Origin: Roseomonas sp. AR75
GTDB taxonomy: Bacteria > Pseudomonadota > Alphaproteobacteria > Acetobacterales > Acetobacteraceae
Assembly (NCBI RefSeq): GCF_005222815.1
Contig: NZ_STGB01000001.1
Coordinates: 806,001-870,000 of the forward strand
Length of the DNA: 64,000 nucleotides
Direction: 5' to 3'
Shown in pieces: positions 17,810 to 27,899 of the stretch. The notes beneath the pieces were generated by a model, which saw only the letters and a list, made by a program, of their open reading frames with translations, did no database searches and was not told the origin of the DNA. Position 1 is the stretch's first letter, and each line of letters starts with the position of its first letter. Made by a program: the position numbers and the translations under genes.

Positions 17810-18766
17810 TCAGGCCACGGCCGTCTGCGGACGCTTCGCCTGCAGCATCGCCGCCCGCGCGGCCGCAAGACGGCGCCACGCCGCCTCCGACGGCGGCGGG
17901 CAGGCGGCGAGCAGCGCCTCGGTCTCCGCCAGGACGCCGGTGCAATGCAGCACCAGGTCGCAGCCCGCCTCGATGGCGGCGCCGGCGAGGTCGTTGCTCT
18001 GCCCCCGCATCGCGCCCATCGCGAGATCGTCGGAAACCAGCACCCCATCGAAGCCGATGGCGCCGCGGATCACGTCGCGGACGATCGTGGAGGACAGCGT
18101 GGCCGGGCGGGAGCGGTCCCAGGCGTCGTAGAGGATATGCGCCGTCATAGCCCAGGCGCCCGATCCGGCCAGCGCCCGGAACGGCGCGATGTCGGCGGCG
18201 AGTTCGCCCGCGGAGGCGGTCACGCGGGGCAGGCTTTCATGGCTGTCCACCAGCGCCCGGCCATGGCCGGGGATATGCTTGATCACGGGGATGCAGCCCG
18301 CGGCGTGCAGCCCGCGCACCCAGGCGGCGCCGAGCCGCGCGACCTCCTCCGGCCGGTCGGAGAAGGCGCGGTCGCCGATCACCTGATGCGCGCCGGGCAG
18401 GCGCAGGTCGAGGCAGGGGGCGCAGACCACGTCCAGCCCGACCTCCGCGCATTCGGCGCCGAGCAGCGCCGCATTCGCCTCCGCGGCCGCCTCCGGCCCC
18501 CCTTCGAAGCCGGCGGGCGCGGGGAAGTCGGTCCAATTCGGCGGACGCAGCCGGGCGACGCGGCCACCTTCCTGGTCCACCAGGATCGGCGCCTCCTCGC
18601 CCAATTCCGTGCGGAGCGCGGCGGCGAGTGCCGCGACCTGCGCGGGCTCCACCACGTTGCGGCGGAACAGGATGGCGCCGAGCGGACGGTGGCGACGGAA
18701 CAGCTCCGCCTCCTCCGCGGTCAATGCCGGCCCGGCGAGGCCGACGATGGCGGCGCGCGGCGTCAC
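17810..18766 (-). CDS. nagZ: Beta-N-acetylhexosaminidase, peptidoglycan recycling
   Basis: GH3 enzyme of 318 residues. The GTG start at 18766 lies four bases beyond the SPOR-protein stop. Catalytic motifs are VIKHIPGHGRALVDSHESLP (His acid/base) and GVLVSDDLAMGAMRG (Asp nucleophile). ILVDQEGGRVARL is also conserved. NagZ removes GlcNAc from anhydromuropeptides in the cytoplasm. Its place between the SPOR protein and scpAB is standard for alphaproteobacteria. Confidence 0.93.
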   Translation of the reverse strand: MTPRAAIVGLAGPALTAEEAELFRRHRPLGAILFRRNVVEPAQVAALAAALRTELGEEAPILVDQEGGRVARLRPPNWTDFPAPAGFEGGPEAAAEANAALLGAECAEVGLDVVCAPCLDLRLPGAHQVIGDRAFSDRPEEVARLGAAWVRGLHAAGCIPVIKHIPGHGRALVDSHESLPRVTASAGELAADIAPFRALAGSGAWAMTAHILYDAWDRSRPATLSSTIVRDVIRGAIGFDGVLVSDDLAMGAMRGQSNDLAGAAIEAGCDLVLHCTGVLAETEALLAACPPPSEAAWRRLAAARAAMLQAKRPQTAVA

Positions 18767-18770
18767 GCGC

Positions 18771-19499
18771 TCAGCCGCGCACCGGAACGCAGGCGCCGCC
18801 CTTCGACCGGATCTGCTGGCAGAATTCGGCCGCGGCGTCCTGGTCCTGCAGGCCGCCGGTGCGCAGTCGGAACAGCGGCGCCTGGCCCTCGGCCCGATCG
18901 AGCCGCGTGATCTGCGGGCTGCGGCCCTCGAACAGCTCGGGCGCGCGGCGCGACAGGCGTTCCCATTCCGACCGCGCGGCCTCCGCGGAGTTGAGCGCGC
19001 CGAGCTGGACCTGCACGCGGCCCGTGGTGGCGAAACGCACCGGCGCGGCCGATTCGGGCGCCGCAGGCTCGGCGGCCGGTGTCTCGGCGGGCGTCGCCGC
19101 CACGGGCGTTGCAACCGGTGCCGCCATGGGCGGGACGACGGGCGGCGGCGCGACGGCGGCGCGGAGACCGCCGATGTTCGGCGCCTCGGCCTCCGGCATC
19201 ACCGTCGCGGTGCGTGATACGCCGATCTGCGCCCGGTTGGAGGGCCGGTCGAGGATCAGTTCGCCCTGGTTCGGCACGCGCAGCCCGCCGGGATCGTCAG
19301 GCCGGACCTTGAAGGGCCGCGGATCCGCCTCGACCAGCGGCACGACGCCGCCCTGGTTGAAGGCGCGCATCGCCCACCAGCCGCCGGCGCCCGCCGCGGC
19401 CACGGCCAGCAACCCCCCGGCCACCGCCAGCATGCGCCAGGGCACCCCCGATGCCTCCCGCTGCACGCGGTAGGACGGGACCATCGCGTCCATCGTCAT
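18771..19499 (-). CDS. SPOR-domain cell-envelope protein
   Basis: Inner-membrane-anchored protein of 242 residues. One membrane helix (about 22-42) is followed by a long Pro/Ala/Thr linker and a C-terminal SPOR domain (about 160-242, [20 protein letters not shown] ... [15 protein letters not shown]). SPOR domains bind denuded septal peptidoglycan, so the product probably acts at division. The start overlaps the argS stop (ATGA). Two Cys flank the final strand. Confidence 0.9.
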   Translation of the reverse strand: MTMDAMVPSYRVQREASGVPWRMLAVAGGLLAVAAAGAGGWWAMRAFNQGGVVPLVEADPRPFKVRPDDPGGLRVPNQGELILDRPSNRAQIGVSRTATVMPEAEAPNIGGLRAAVAPPPVVPPMAAPVATPVAATPAETPAAEPAAPESAAPVRFATTGRVQVQLGALNSAEAARSEWERLSRRAPELFEGRSPQITRLDRAEGQAPLFRLRTGGLQDQDAAAEFCQQIRSKGGACVPVRG

Positions 19500-21277
19500 C
19501 GCATCTCCTCGACCGGTTCGACCCCCATCACCGCGAGGCCCGAGCGGAGCACCACCCCCGTGGCGGAGACGAGGGCAAGCCTTGCCCGTGTCGCCTCCGG
19601 CTCCTCCGCCCGGATGAATCGCAGGGTCGAGTCATCCCGACCCTTGTTCCATAGTACATGAAAATCGGCAGCCAAGTCTTGGAGGAAAAACGCGATTCGG
19701 TGAGGTTCCCGCGCTGCGGCAGCGGCCTCCACCGTGCGCGGCCAGGCGGCCATCCGGCGGATCAGCGCGAGCTCGGCGGGGTCCGTCAGCGCATCGAGCG
19801 GCGCGGCGGCAAGATCGGCCACGGGCGGGTCGCCGGCCTGGCGCAGCACGCTGCGGCAGCGGGCATGGGCATACTGCACATAGAAGACCGGATTGTCGCG
19901 GGACTGCTCCACCACCTTGTCGAGGTCGAACTCCATCTGGGCATCGGCCTTGCGCGTCAGCATGGTGAAGCGCACGGCGTCCTTGCCGACCTCCTCGATC
20001 AGGTCGCGCAGCGTGACATAGGTGCCGGCGCGCTTGGACATGCGCACGGGCTCGCCGTTCTTCAGGACGTGGACGATCTGGGTCAGCACCACGTCCAGCT
20101 TCACGCGGTTGTTGGAGAGCGCGCCGACCGCCGCCTTCATGCGCTTGACGTAGCCACCATGGTCGGCGCCCCAGACATGCACCAGCTCGTCGAAGCCGCG
20201 CTCGATCTTGTGCAGGTGGTTGGCGACGTCATTGGCGAAATAGGTGCCGGAGCCGTCCGACTTCCGCAGCGGGCGGTCCACGTCGTCGCCGAACTGGGTG
20301 GCGCGGAACAGCACCTGCGGGCGCGGCTCCCAATCCTCCGGCGTCTTGCCCTTGGGCGGCTCCAGCACGCCGGTGTATATCAGGTCCTGCGCGGCAAGGC
20401 GCGCCTCGGCCTGGTCCAGCTTGCCCTCCTCGACCAGCTTGCGCTCGCTGATGAAGATGTCGTGCTGCACGCCGAGGGCGGCGAGATCCTCCCGCACGGC
20501 ATCCATCATCAGATGGACGGTGGTGTCGCGGACGATGTCGAGCCAGACATCCGGACCGGCGGCGGCGTAGCCGAACACGCCATCCGGCGCAGCGAGCGCG
20601 TCGCCATGGCGTTCCTTCAGTGCGGCGCCGACGGGGATCAGGTATTCGCCGCGGTACTGCAGCCCGCCCGGCACCGACTGCGCGTAGTGGTCCTCGGTCA
20701 TGGTGGTGCCGAGGGCCTGCAGGTAGCGCCAGTAGGCGGCATAGGCGAGCGCCAGCACCTGCGCGCCGGCATCGTTGATGTAGTATTCGCGGGTGACCTC
20801 GTAGCCTGCCTTGGCCAGCAGCCCCGCGAGGCCATCGCCCACCACGGCGCCGCGGCAATGCCCGACATGCATCGGCCCCGTGGGGTTCGCCGAGACATAC
20901 TCGACGTTGACCTTGACCCCCTGCCCCATCCGGCTGTCGCCGTAGGACTCACCCGCCGTCAGGATCGCCGGCACCTGGCGCCGAACAAAATCCTCGCGCA
21001 GGCGGAGGTTGACGAAGCCGGGGCCGGCGGGCGTGGCCTCCGCCACCTCGGGCAGGGCGGCAAGCTTCTCGGCCAGCGCGGCCGCCAGTTTCTGCGGCGG
21101 CTGGCGGGCGGGCTTGGCGACGACCATGGCGCCATTGGTCGCCATGTCGCCATGCGCGGGGTCGCGCGGCGGCTCGGTCTGCACCTTGGCGAAGGAATCC
21201 TCGGGCAGGTCCGGCAGGATCTCGCGCAGGGCGGCCACGGTGCGGGCGCGCATCGCGGCGAAGATGTCTTGGGTCAT
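19496..21277 (-). CDS. argS: Arginyl-tRNA synthetase
   Basis: Class I enzyme of 593 residues, charging tRNA-Arg. The HIGH-type motif is [19 protein letters not shown] near 130. The KMSKS-like site is [13 protein letters not shown]. The C-terminal DALR anticodon-binding domain includes [11 protein letters not shown] and ends near [11 protein letters not shown]. It heads the SPOR-nagZ-M50-scpAB unit. Between it and dgt sit two plus-strand genes that are not part of the usual arrangement. Confidence 0.97.
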   Translation of the reverse strand: MTQDIFAAMRARTVAALREILPDLPEDSFAKVQTEPPRDPAHGDMATNGAMVVAKPARQPPQKLAAALAEKLAALPEVAEATPAGPGFVNLRLREDFVRRQVPAILTAGESYGDSRMGQGVKVNVEYVSANPTGPMHVGHCRGAVVGDGLAGLLAKAGYEVTREYYINDAGAQVLALAYAAYWRYLQALGTTMTEDHYAQSVPGGLQYRGEYLIPVGAALKERHGDALAAPDGVFGYAAAGPDVWLDIVRDTTVHLMMDAVREDLAALGVQHDIFISERKLVEEGKLDQAEARLAAQDLIYTGVLEPPKGKTPEDWEPRPQVLFRATQFGDDVDRPLRKSDGSGTYFANDVANHLHKIERGFDELVHVWGADHGGYVKRMKAAVGALSNNRVKLDVVLTQIVHVLKNGEPVRMSKRAGTYVTLRDLIEEVGKDAVRFTMLTRKADAQMEFDLDKVVEQSRDNPVFYVQYAHARCRSVLRQAGDPPVADLAAAPLDALTDPAELALIRRMAAWPRTVEAAAAAREPHRIAFFLQDLAADFHVLWNKGRDDSTLRFIRAEEPEATRARLALVSATGVVLRSGLAVMGVEPVEEMR

Positions 21278-21403
21278 GGTGCCGCGGTGTTAGCCCAGGC
21301 GGGGCGGGGTCGCCATTGTCTCTGGACAGGCAGCTGGCCACTACCCATGGTTGCGGGCGGCCGGCGTGCGCTGGCGCCCGGCATCCACCATCGGGGGTGT
21401 GCC

Positions 21404-21961
21404 ATGCCGTACTACAAGCTGATCGAAGGCGAGGGCATCGCAGGGCCGTTCCCGGCCGTCACGGCCGAGACGACCGCGCTGTATTCCTGCATGGGAATCG
21501 TGTTCCGCAACACCGGCACGAATGTCTGCGGCCTCTACCACTACGGCGCCAACACGCTGCACCATGTTTTCGTACAGAACACCATCCTGCAGATGCTCAA
21601 CGACATCCAGCCGACCGATGTCTACATCACCGCCCCTCCGCTGGTCTCCGCGAGCAGCAATGGGCAGGGATCCACCAACTTCGATCGCAATCAGGTGGAC
21701 CTCTTCCTGGTCCAGCATGCAATGGGAATGGTCACCTGGCAGGGGGATCGGACCTTCGCCAACTACGTGCAGGGATATGCAGGGTTCAGCCTCAACCAGG
21801 GCGTCAACCTCGGCGGCGGCACGCGGCGCTCGATCGAGATGGCGACGCAGATGCCATCGCCGAACGGCCGGACCATGGGCGGGGTTGCAACCTTCTATGG
21901 CGGCCTCGGCCCGAAAACACCGGCGCGCACACATCACGTGGACGACCGCGCGCTCGGCTGA
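21404..21961 (+). CDS. Orphan CheD-like (cysteine deamidase-fold) candidate
   Basis: The protein has 185 residues, starting MPYYKLIEGEGIAGPF, with GGGGGTG ahead of the ATG. No signal peptide or membrane helix is visible. Residues 23-48 carry TTALYSCMGIVF ... GLYHYGA, in which Thr23, Cys29 and His46 match in type and spacing (6 and 17) the Thr21-Cys27-His44 triad of the chemoreceptor glutamine deamidase CheD. The rest is not recognised, and no chemotaxis gene is nearby. Alternative: another cysteine-dependent enzyme of the CNF1/CheD fold class, or coincidence. Confidence refers to the gene; the fold call is weaker. Confidence 0.6.
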   Translation: MPYYKLIEGEGIAGPFPAVTAETTALYSCMGIVFRNTGTNVCGLYHYGANTLHHVFVQNTILQMLNDIQPTDVYITAPPLVSASSNGQGSTNFDRNQVDLFLVQHAMGMVTWQGDRTFANYVQGYAGFSLNQGVNLGGGTRRSIEMATQMPSPNGRTMGGVATFYGGLGPKTPARTHHVDDRALG

Positions 21962-22061
21962 GGCCGCGGCGTGTCCAGCGTGAACCTGCCCACGCTGGCG
22001 CGGGCTGGTCGCCGGGCTGCCGGCGCGGCAAGCTGGGCCTGCCAAACCGGAGGAAACCGTC

Positions 22062-23030
22062 ATGGATCGCCGCACCCTGCTGGGCGCGCTCGCCGCCGCA
22101 CCCCTGTTGCCCGGCGCCGCCCGCGCCCAGGCCGACTGGCCGTCCCGACCGGTGACGGTGGTGGTGCCCTTCGTCGCGGGTGGCCCTTCCGACATCACGG
22201 CCCGGACCATCGCCGCGCGGATGAATGTCGGCCAGCCCGTCGTGGCGGAGAACCGCCCCGGCGCGAATGGCGAGGTCGCCGCCCGGGCGGTGGTGCGCTC
22301 GGCGCCCGATGGGCACACGCTGTTCGTCGGCTCGATCGGCGTCTTCGCCATCAACACCGCGCTGCGCCCGAACCTGGGCTACGACCCGATCCGGGAGCTG
22401 ACGCCGATCACGCTCGCGGTGACCACCCCCAATGTCCTGGTGGTCAACGCGGAGAAGGTGCCGGTCCGCACCATGGCGGAGCTGATCGACTGGCTGAAGC
22501 AGAACCGCGGCAAGACCAGCTACTCGACCTCGGGCGTCGGCTCCTCGGACCATCTCACAATGGAGCTGTTCAAGCAGCGGACCGGGACGGACCCGGAGCA
22601 CGTCCCCTACCAGGGCGGCGCCGCGGCCGCGACGGACCTGATCGCCGGCAATGTCCAGCTCAGCTTCCAGAACCTCGGCACGGTGGCGGGCCACATCCAG
22701 GGCGGGCGGCTGCGCGCCATCGCGGTCACTTCCGCTGAGCGCAACCGGCTGCTCCCGGATGTGCCGACCGCCATCGAGCAGGGCCTCGCCGACTTCGTCG
22801 TGACCTCCTGGCAGGCTGTGATGGCGCCAGGCGGCATGGCGCCCGCACTGCAGGCGCGGGTGCATGCTGCGGTGGTCGAGGCGCTGAAGCAGCCGGAGAA
22901 CGTGCAGCGCCTGAACGGCATCGGCTTCGACGTCATCGGCAACAGCCCCGCCGAGTACCGCGCTTTCCAGGAGGCCGAGATTGCCCGCTGGCGCGAGGTG
23001 GTGCGCGCCGCGAACATCCGGGCGGAGTGA
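22062..23030 (+). CDS. Tripartite tricarboxylate transporter receptor (Bug/TctC)
   Basis: Periplasmic binding protein of 322 residues. Signal peptide MDRRTLLGALAAAPLLPGAARA, then the family opening WPSRPVTVVVPFVAGGPSDI. Other signature parts are YDPIRELTPIT and the lobes ending KQPENVQRLNGIGFDVIG. Such receptors capture carboxylates for a TctA/TctB permease; no permease is adjacent, as is common for this expanded family. It lies 100 bp after the CheD-like gene and is convergent with dgt. Confidence 0.9.
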   Translation: MDRRTLLGALAAAPLLPGAARAQADWPSRPVTVVVPFVAGGPSDITARTIAARMNVGQPVVAENRPGANGEVAARAVVRSAPDGHTLFVGSIGVFAINTALRPNLGYDPIRELTPITLAVTTPNVLVVNAEKVPVRTMAELIDWLKQNRGKTSYSTSGVGSSDHLTMELFKQRTGTDPEHVPYQGGAAAATDLIAGNVQLSFQNLGTVAGHIQGGRLRAIAVTSAERNRLLPDVPTAIEQGLADFVVTSWQAVMAPGGMAPALQARVHAAVVEALKQPENVQRLNGIGFDVIGNSPAEYRAFQEAEIARWREVVRAANIRAE

Positions 23031-23059
23031 CGTGACGCGGGCGCGCGTCACGCGCCCGC

Positions 23060-24229
23060 TCACCCCGGCACCGTCGGATCCGTCATGCGCCGGTGCTCTT
23101 CCAGCGCGTAGCGGTCGGTCATGCCGGCGAGGTAGTCGCACACCGCCGCCGCGGCCTCGCGCGAGCCGGCCTCGCCCGCCTTCTCCTGCCACCAGGGCGG
23201 CAATTGCCGCGGCTCGCCATGCAGCAGCGTGAACAGCATCTGCAGCGCGCGCTTGCATTTCTGCGTCGTGCGGTTGACCCGCCAGTGGCGGTACATGCGG
23301 GCGTAGAGGAAGGCGCGAAGCTGGTTGTTCGCTTCCATCACGCCGTCCGAGAAGGCCACCACGGGACGATCCGCCGCGCGGATGTCGTCTGCGCTGCGCG
23401 GGGCCAGTATGGCCAGGCGCCGCCGTGTCTCCGCCACCACGTCGTTGACCATCGCATTGATGACACGCCGCACCGTCTCGCTCACCGCGCGGTCGCGCGG
23501 CATGCCCGGATTGTCGCGCTTCGCATCCTCGAAGGCGGAACCGACCAGCGGCAGCGCCGCGGCTTCCTCCAGCGCGAAGATGCCCGCGCGCACGCCGTCG
23601 TCGAGGTCGTGGTTGTTGTAGGCGATGTCGTCGGCGATCGCGGCGACCTGGGCCTCCGCGCTCGCGTGGGTGGTCAGGTCCAGCGGATGCTGCCGGTCAT
23701 AGGCGGCGATGTAGGGCGCGGGGCGGCGCAGCGGGCCGTTGTGCTTGGCCAGCCCCTCCAACGTTTCCCAGGTGAGGTTCAGCCCGTCGAAGCCGGCGTA
23801 GCGCGTCTCCAGCAGCGTCACCGCCTTCAGCGACTGCGCGTTGTGGTCGAAGCCGCCATGCGGCTTCATCATCGCGTCCAGCGCCTCCTCCCCTCCATGG
23901 CCGAAGGGCGGGTGGCCGAGGTCATGGGCCAGCGCCAGCGCCTCCGCCAGATCCTCGTCCAGCGCGAGTTCGCGCGCGATGGAACGGGCGATCTGCGCCA
24001 CTTCCAGCGAATGGGTCAGGCGCGTGCGGAAATGGTCGCCCTCGTGATAGACGAAGACCTGCGTCTTGTACTGCAGCCGCCGGAAGGCAGTGGAGTGGAT
24101 GATGCGGTCGCGGTCGCGCTGGAAGGGCGAGCGCGTGCCGCCGCCGGCCTCCGGGTGCAGGCGGCCGCGGGACTCGGCGGCGCGCACCGCCCAGGGGGCC
24201 AGCCCGTCCGCCAGGCGCTGTTGGTCCAT
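23060..24229 (-). CDS. dgt: dGTPase-like deoxynucleoside triphosphate triphosphohydrolase
   Basis: HD-domain enzyme of 389 residues that hydrolyses dGTP (or other dNTPs) to nucleoside and tripolyphosphate. The start at 24229 (MDQQRLADGLAPWAVRAAES) is supported by conservation of this opening. Metal-binding residues are visible in RTRLTHSLEVAQIARSI and ALAHDLGHPPFGHGGEEAL. The QYKTQVFVYHEGDHFRTR segment identifies the family. It is divergent from the Fe-S carrier gene, as is usual in alphaproteobacteria. Confidence 0.94.
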   Translation of the reverse strand: MDQQRLADGLAPWAVRAAESRGRLHPEAGGGTRSPFQRDRDRIIHSTAFRRLQYKTQVFVYHEGDHFRTRLTHSLEVAQIARSIARELALDEDLAEALALAHDLGHPPFGHGGEEALDAMMKPHGGFDHNAQSLKAVTLLETRYAGFDGLNLTWETLEGLAKHNGPLRRPAPYIAAYDRQHPLDLTTHASAEAQVAAIADDIAYNNHDLDDGVRAGIFALEEAAALPLVGSAFEDAKRDNPGMPRDRAVSETVRRVINAMVNDVVAETRRRLAILAPRSADDIRAADRPVVAFSDGVMEANNQLRAFLYARMYRHWRVNRTTQKCKRALQMLFTLLHGEPRQLPPWWQEKAGEAGSREAAAAVCDYLAGMTDRYALEEHRRMTDPTVPG

Positions 24230-24330
24230 CCGCCGCGCGTAGCATCGGGGCGGCGGCTGCCGCAACGGGCGCGACGGTTGGAAACCGGGGCGCGGACGCC
24301 CTATCTTCACCGCAAGGAGTCTCGCGCCCC

Positions 24331-24690
24331 ATGGATCTCGCCACCACCCAAGCCCCGCTCGCCCCGTTCCGCGTGACGCCACGCGCCGCCGCGCAGGTCG
24401 CCGAGATCGCCGCCCGGGAGGGCAAGCCCGGCGCCGGGCTGCGCCTTGCGGTGGATGCAGGCGGCTGCTCGGGCTTCCAGTATCGCTTCGGGCTGGAGGA
24501 CGCGCCGGCGGCCGACGACCTGGTGGTGGAAGCCGGTCCAGGCCGTGTCTTCGTGGACCCGGTCAGCCTGGAGCTGCTGGCGGGCGCCGAGCTTGACTGG
24601 GCGGAGGCGCTGATCGGTGCGCATTTCGCCGTGAAGAACCCCCAGGCGGTCAGCGCCTGCGGCTGCGGGACTTCCTTCGCGGTCGGTTGA
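24331..24690 (+). CDS. erpA: A-type iron-sulfur cluster carrier (ErpA/IscA family)
   Basis: The protein has 119 residues, starting MDLATTQAPLAPFRVTPRAA, with AAGGAG upstream. The three cluster-binding cysteines are in GGCSGFQY and CGCGTSF. It accepts Fe-S clusters and delivers them to target proteins such as dehydratases; IlvD in this window is one type of client. ErpA versus IscA cannot be settled by eye. Confidence 0.9.
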   Translation: MDLATTQAPLAPFRVTPRAAAQVAEIAAREGKPGAGLRLAVDAGGCSGFQYRFGLEDAPAADDLVVEAGPGRVFVDPVSLELLAGAELDWAEALIGAHFAVKNPQAVSACGCGTSFAVG

Positions 24691-24745
24691 CCCGGCCCCC
24701 GCGCGGCTCTCGACGGGCCGCGCGGCCGCGGGCAGTGTCGCGGCC

Positions 24746-25516
24746 ATGCGCCTTGCCAGCTTCAACGTGAACTCGATCCGCCGGCGTGCCGGGCATGTGC
24801 GGCGCTTCCTGGACCGCAAGCAGCCGGATCTGCTGTTCCTGCAGGAACTGAAGTGCAGGACCGAGGAATGCCCCTCGCTCGAATTCGAGGGCTCCGGCTA
24901 TCGCGTGCATGCAGTGGGGCAATCCGGCGGGCGGAACGGCGTCGCGGTGCTCGGCCGCATCCCCTTCGAGGTCGTGTCCGAAGCCCTGCCCGGCGACCCC
25001 GCCGACAGCCAGGCGCGATACATCGAGGTTTCGGCGGCCGGGATACGTGTGGCGGGCATCTACCTGCCCAACGGCAATTCCGGCGGGGACGAGGGCTATG
25101 GCTACAAGCTCGCCTGGATGGCCCGGCTGCGGGAATTGGCGCAGGCGCGGCTGGACGCTTTCCTGCCTTTCGCGGTCCTCGGCGACTTCAACGTCTGCCC
25201 GACCGAGATCGACCTGGCACCACGCGCGCTGCCGCCGACCGACGCGCTGGTGCGGCCGGAAACCCGTGCTGCCTGGCGCGCGCTGGAGCATCTCGGGCTC
25301 ACCGATGCGGTGCGGGCACTGCATCCGGCCGAGCGCATCTACACCTACTGGGACTATGGCGCGAATTTCGACGCCAATGTCGGGCTGCGCATCGACCATG
25401 CGCTCCTGAGCGCGGAACTTGCGGAGCGCCTGGCCGCCGCGGAGGTGGATGTCATGCCGCGCAGCGAGGAAAGCCCGTCGGATCACACGCCCGTGCTGAT
25501 CGACCTCGCGGCGTAA
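24746..25516 (+). CDS. xth: Exodeoxyribonuclease III
   Basis: AP endonuclease / 3' exonuclease of 256 residues for base-excision repair. The EEP-fold residues are visible: SFNVNSIRRR at the N-terminus, FLQELKC (metal-binding Glu), GIYLPNGNSGGDEGY, LGDFNVCPTEIDL and the terminal SDHTPVLIDL. The gene follows erpA by 55 bp in the same direction. Confidence 0.96.
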   Translation: MRLASFNVNSIRRRAGHVRRFLDRKQPDLLFLQELKCRTEECPSLEFEGSGYRVHAVGQSGGRNGVAVLGRIPFEVVSEALPGDPADSQARYIEVSAAGIRVAGIYLPNGNSGGDEGYGYKLAWMARLRELAQARLDAFLPFAVLGDFNVCPTEIDLAPRALPPTDALVRPETRAAWRALEHLGLTDAVRALHPAERIYTYWDYGANFDANVGLRIDHALLSAELAERLAAAEVDVMPRSEESPSDHTPVLIDLAA

Positions 25517-25523
25517 CCCGGGC

Positions 25524-25901
25524 CTAGCCGCCCCAACGTCCGCGGCCGTCGCGCGGCGGGCCCCTGCCCTGCCCGCGGTCGTAGCGCGGTCCGCCGCCGC
25601 CGTTCCAACCATAGGAGCGGTAGGCGGGCGGCGGTGGGCGCCAGGCCGGCGAACGGTAATAGACCGCTGGCGGGCGATACACCGGTGCGGGCCGATACAC
25701 AGGCGCGGGGCGGTAATACACCGGCGGGGGCGCACGATAGACCGGCGCCGGCGCGTAGTACGACTGGGCATAGCCGTAGCCGCTGTAGCCATAGCCGCCA
25801 TAGCCGTAGCCCGGCGCGGTTCCCGCGGCGACGACGCAACCCGCCAATGGCAGCGACAAGACCAGCAGGCCCAGCCGTCCCAGCACTCCAAGGCGTTGCA
25901 T
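25524..25901 (-). CDS. Tyr/Pro-rich lipoprotein
   Basis: The protein has 125 residues from the ATG at 25901. The signal peptide ends in a lipobox (LPLAGC, Cys22). The mature part is low complexity: GYGYGGYGYSGYGYAQ, then repeats of the type VYRPAPVYRPP, then a Gly/Arg-rich end. It is likely an outer-membrane or periplasmic lipoprotein of unknown role. The repeats cause many spurious frames on the other strand. Confidence 0.75.
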   Translation of the reverse strand: MQRLGVLGRLGLLVLSLPLAGCVVAAGTAPGYGYGGYGYSGYGYAQSYYAPAPVYRAPPPVYYRPAPVYRPAPVYRPPAVYYRSPAWRPPPPAYRSYGWNGGGGPRYDRGQGRGPPRDGRGRWGG

Positions 25902-26046
25902 GGCACTCTCCGGCGCGGCGGCCGGTTGGGGGGCTTGGTCCGCCGCACCCTCATCCAACGCGAGCCGGACGCCGAAGGTCAGGCGACGGCGCGGCGGAAG
26001 CGGGGCGTTCGGGGCGGCGGCGTGGCAGCCGCCCGCCCCTCACGCG

Positions 26047-27765
26047 TCATTGATCGGCGTAGACGTGGCTTTCCTCGGCCGCGCCGGGGTGGGTCACGGC
26101 GCCGTTCAGCGCGGGACCGACGAGTTGCGCATACTTCCACAGCGCGCCGGCGGTGTATTGCGACTTGGGCGCCGTCCAGGCCGCGCGGCGCTTTGCCAGC
26201 GTCGCGTCATCGACCAGCAGGTCGATGCTGCCCTTCTCGGCGTCGATGACGATGCGGTCGCCATTCTCCACCAGCGCGATCGGGCCGCCCACCGCCGCCT
26301 CCGGCCCGACATGGCCGATGCAGAAGCCGCGCGTCGCGCCGCTGAACCGGCCATCGGTGATCAGCGCGACCTTGTCGCCCATGCCCTGGCCATAGATGGC
26401 GCTGGTGGTGGAGAGCATCTCCCGCATGCCGGGGCCGCCCTTCGGGCCCTCGTAGCGGATGATGATGATGTCGCCCGCCTTGTAGGCGCGCATGTCCACC
26501 GCCTTGAAGGCGTCCTCCTCGCAATCGAAGCAGAGCGCGGTGCCTTCGAAGCGCAGGCTCTTCATGCCCGCGATCTTCACGATCGCCCCTTCCGGCGCCA
26601 GCGTACCCTTCAGGGAGACCACGCCGCCGATCGGCGAGATCGGGTCGCTGGTGGGGTGCACCACGTCCTGGTCCTTGGGCACGATCACCTCGCGGTGGTT
26701 CTCCGCCAGCGTCTTGCCGGTGACGGTCATCGCGTCGCCGCGAAGATAGCCGCCATCCAGCAGCGCCTTGATGATCACCGGCACGCCGCCGACGCGGAAC
26801 ACGTCGAGCGCGACATACTTCCCGCCGGGCTTTAGGTCGGCGATGTGCGGCGTGGCGCGCATGATCTCGGCGACGTCGTGCAGGTCGAACTTGATGCCGG
26901 CCTCATGCGCGATGGCGGGCAGGTGCAGGCCGGCATTGGTGGAGCCGCCGGTCGCGCCGACGATGGCCGCCGCGTTGAACAGCGCGTCGCGCGTGACGAT
27001 GTCGCGCGGGCGGATGTTGCGGCGGATCAGCTCCACCACCGCCTCGCCGGATTTTTCCGCCCAGTAGTCGCGGCTTTCATCGGGCGCGGGGGCGCCGGCC
27101 GAGCCGGGCAGCGCCAGGCCGATCACCTCGGACACGCAGGCCATGGTGTTGGCGGTGAACTGGCCGCCGCAGGCGCCGGCGCCGGGGCAGGCATGCTGTT
27201 CCAGCTCGAACAGCTCCTCGTCCGACATGTTGCCGGCGGCGTGCTGGCCGACCGCCTCGAACACGTCGAGCACGGTCACGTCGCGGCCGTTGTGCTTGCC
27301 CGGCATGATCGAGCCGCCGTACATGAAGACGCTCGGCACGTTGAGCCGCACCATGGACATCATAAGTCCGGGCAGCGTCTTGTCGCAGCCGCCGAGGCCG
27401 ACCAGCCCGTCATAGCAATGCCCGCGCATGGTCAGCTCGACGGAATCCGCGATCAGATCGCGGCTGGCGAGCGAGGCCTTCATGGACTGGTGGCCCATGG
27501 CGATGCCGTCGGTCACGGTGATGGTGGTGAATTCGCGCGGCGTGGCGCCGGCGCGCTTGACGCCGACCTTGGCCGACTGCGCCTGGCGGGACAGCGCGAT
27601 GTTGCAGGGCGCGGCCTCGTTCCAGCAGGTGGCGACGCCGACGAAGGGCTGCTCGATCTCCTCCTTCGTCAGGCCCATCGCGTAGTAGTAGCTGCGATGC
27701 GGCGCACGCTCCGGCCCCACGGTGGTGTGGCGGCTGGGCAGCTTCGACTTGTCCCACTTGGTCAT
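26047..27765 (-). CDS. ilvD: Dihydroxy-acid dehydratase
   Basis: The enzyme has 572 residues, starting [19 protein letters not shown]. It makes 2-keto acids from 2,3-dihydroxy acids in valine, leucine and isoleucine synthesis. Cluster-binding cysteines lie in [22 protein letters not shown] and [31 protein letters not shown] and [17 protein letters not shown] are conserved. Sugar-acid dehydratases such as EDD share the family, but the length and opening fit IlvD. Confidence 0.95.
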   Translation of the reverse strand: MTKWDKSKLPSRHTTVGPERAPHRSYYYAMGLTKEEIEQPFVGVATCWNEAAPCNIALSRQAQSAKVGVKRAGATPREFTTITVTDGIAMGHQSMKASLASRDLIADSVELTMRGHCYDGLVGLGGCDKTLPGLMMSMVRLNVPSVFMYGGSIMPGKHNGRDVTVLDVFEAVGQHAAGNMSDEELFELEQHACPGAGACGGQFTANTMACVSEVIGLALPGSAGAPAPDESRDYWAEKSGEAVVELIRRNIRPRDIVTRDALFNAAAIVGATGGSTNAGLHLPAIAHEAGIKFDLHDVAEIMRATPHIADLKPGGKYVALDVFRVGGVPVIIKALLDGGYLRGDAMTVTGKTLAENHREVIVPKDQDVVHPTSDPISPIGGVVSLKGTLAPEGAIVKIAGMKSLRFEGTALCFDCEEDAFKAVDMRAYKAGDIIIIRYEGPKGGPGMREMLSTTSAIYGQGMGDKVALITDGRFSGATRGFCIGHVGPEAAVGGPIALVENGDRIVIDAEKGSIDLLVDDATLAKRRAAWTAPKSQYTAGALWKYAQLVGPALNGAVTHPGAAEESHVYADQ

Positions 27766-27899
27766 GGTTTGCCCGGGTCTCCTGCACGGGGCCGAGGCGC
27801 TTCGCGCCGGCGCTTCCTGCGCCTTTCCGTGCCACATCGCGGCTGTGGCGGTAAGGGGGGCGGCTGGCGTAGGCTGTGCCGGAGGGCCGCATCGCAGCC

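Noticed and set aside
19658..21403. The long plus-strand frame that would extend the CheD-like protein upstream to about 767 residues
   Set aside because: The upstream part is antisense to argS and lacks domain content; the ATG at 21404 has a good ribosome site.
25620..25760. Short repeats in the Tyr/Pro-rich lipoprotein gene as a possible CRISPR or tandem DNA repeat
   Set aside because: They are coding repeats (VYRP-type) without spacers.
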